17,095 nt of DNA from Micractinium sp. NFX-FRZ (lineage: Eukaryota > Chlorophyta > Trebouxiophyceae > Chlorellales > Chlorellaceae), in the NCBI GenBank assembly GCA_029339195.1, contig JAPTJF010000738.1, forward strand, positions 1-17,095. The letters are read 5' to 3'. The translations under genes were made by a program, and so were the position numbers. Positions 16,961-17,095 of this stretch are shown one piece after another. Below the pieces are notes generated by a model. That model ran no database searches. It was not told the origin of the DNA and saw only the letters and a program-made list of their open reading frames with translations. Position 1 is the first letter of the stretch, and every line of letters starts with the position of its first letter.

Positions 16961-17095
16961 ACCCAACAACCTTGTATGAATGTATTGGCACTTTGCATGT
17001 TGAGACGAAGCATGAGTATTAGGCCGCCGCGCCTGGATTTTTTGTTTTGGCAACCCTCCCTCCTCCCTTTTTTGGCTAAAAGAGAGGCGGATATG

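Overview
The window looks like nuclear DNA from a unicellular green alga, most likely a Chlorella-like trebouxiophyte. The evidence is strongly GC-rich sequence, genes split into many short exons with clean GT-AG junctions and C-rich acceptor tracts, TGTAA poly(A)-type signals behind at least two genes, and a secreted chitin-deacetylase-like enzyme, which fits the glucosamine-containing walls known in Chlorella. Nothing here is bacterial or plasmid-like. Exon models below were built by hand from splice sites, frame continuity and protein motifs. Family names come from recognised motifs, not database searches.

Layout. (1) 108-2422 (+): the last six visible exons of a TcdA/Tcd1-like tRNA threonylcarbamoyladenosine dehydratase; its 5' part lies outside the window. 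(2) 2661-6892 (+): an 11-exon secreted polysaccharide (chitin) deacetylase with all expected catalytic motifs, starting about 240 bases behind gene 1. (3) 7827-8792 (-): a four-exon, 145-residue protein with a compact RING-CH-like cysteine/histidine pattern and a C-terminal membrane helix, convergent with gene 2. (4) 9917-11484 (+), possibly starting at 9297: a multi-pass membrane protein of unknown function whose 5' end I could not resolve. (5) 11739-12158 (-): a doubtful hydrophobic reading frame with a good start context and TATA box but an in-frame TAG at codon 9. (6) 12364-14442 (+): a six-exon, 402-residue protein with a probable organelle-targeting N-terminus, four perfect 7-residue coiled-coil repeats and a putative PD-(D/E)XK nuclease-like domain. 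(7) 16202-16775 (+; start could be 16094): a small two-exon protein of unknown function followed by a TGTAA signal. The stretch 14443-15950 has no convincing gene.

The genes do not form a pathway: tRNA modification, wall polysaccharide modification, a membrane zinc-finger protein and unknowns are simply neighbours. The most unusual feature is structural. In genes 1 and 2, at least five places carry local tandem duplications that span an exon-intron junction, leaving decayed exon heads or tails with their splice signals inside the adjacent intron. One of these creates an in-frame alternative acceptor. A perfect 21-base inverted repeat also sits inside an intron of gene 2.
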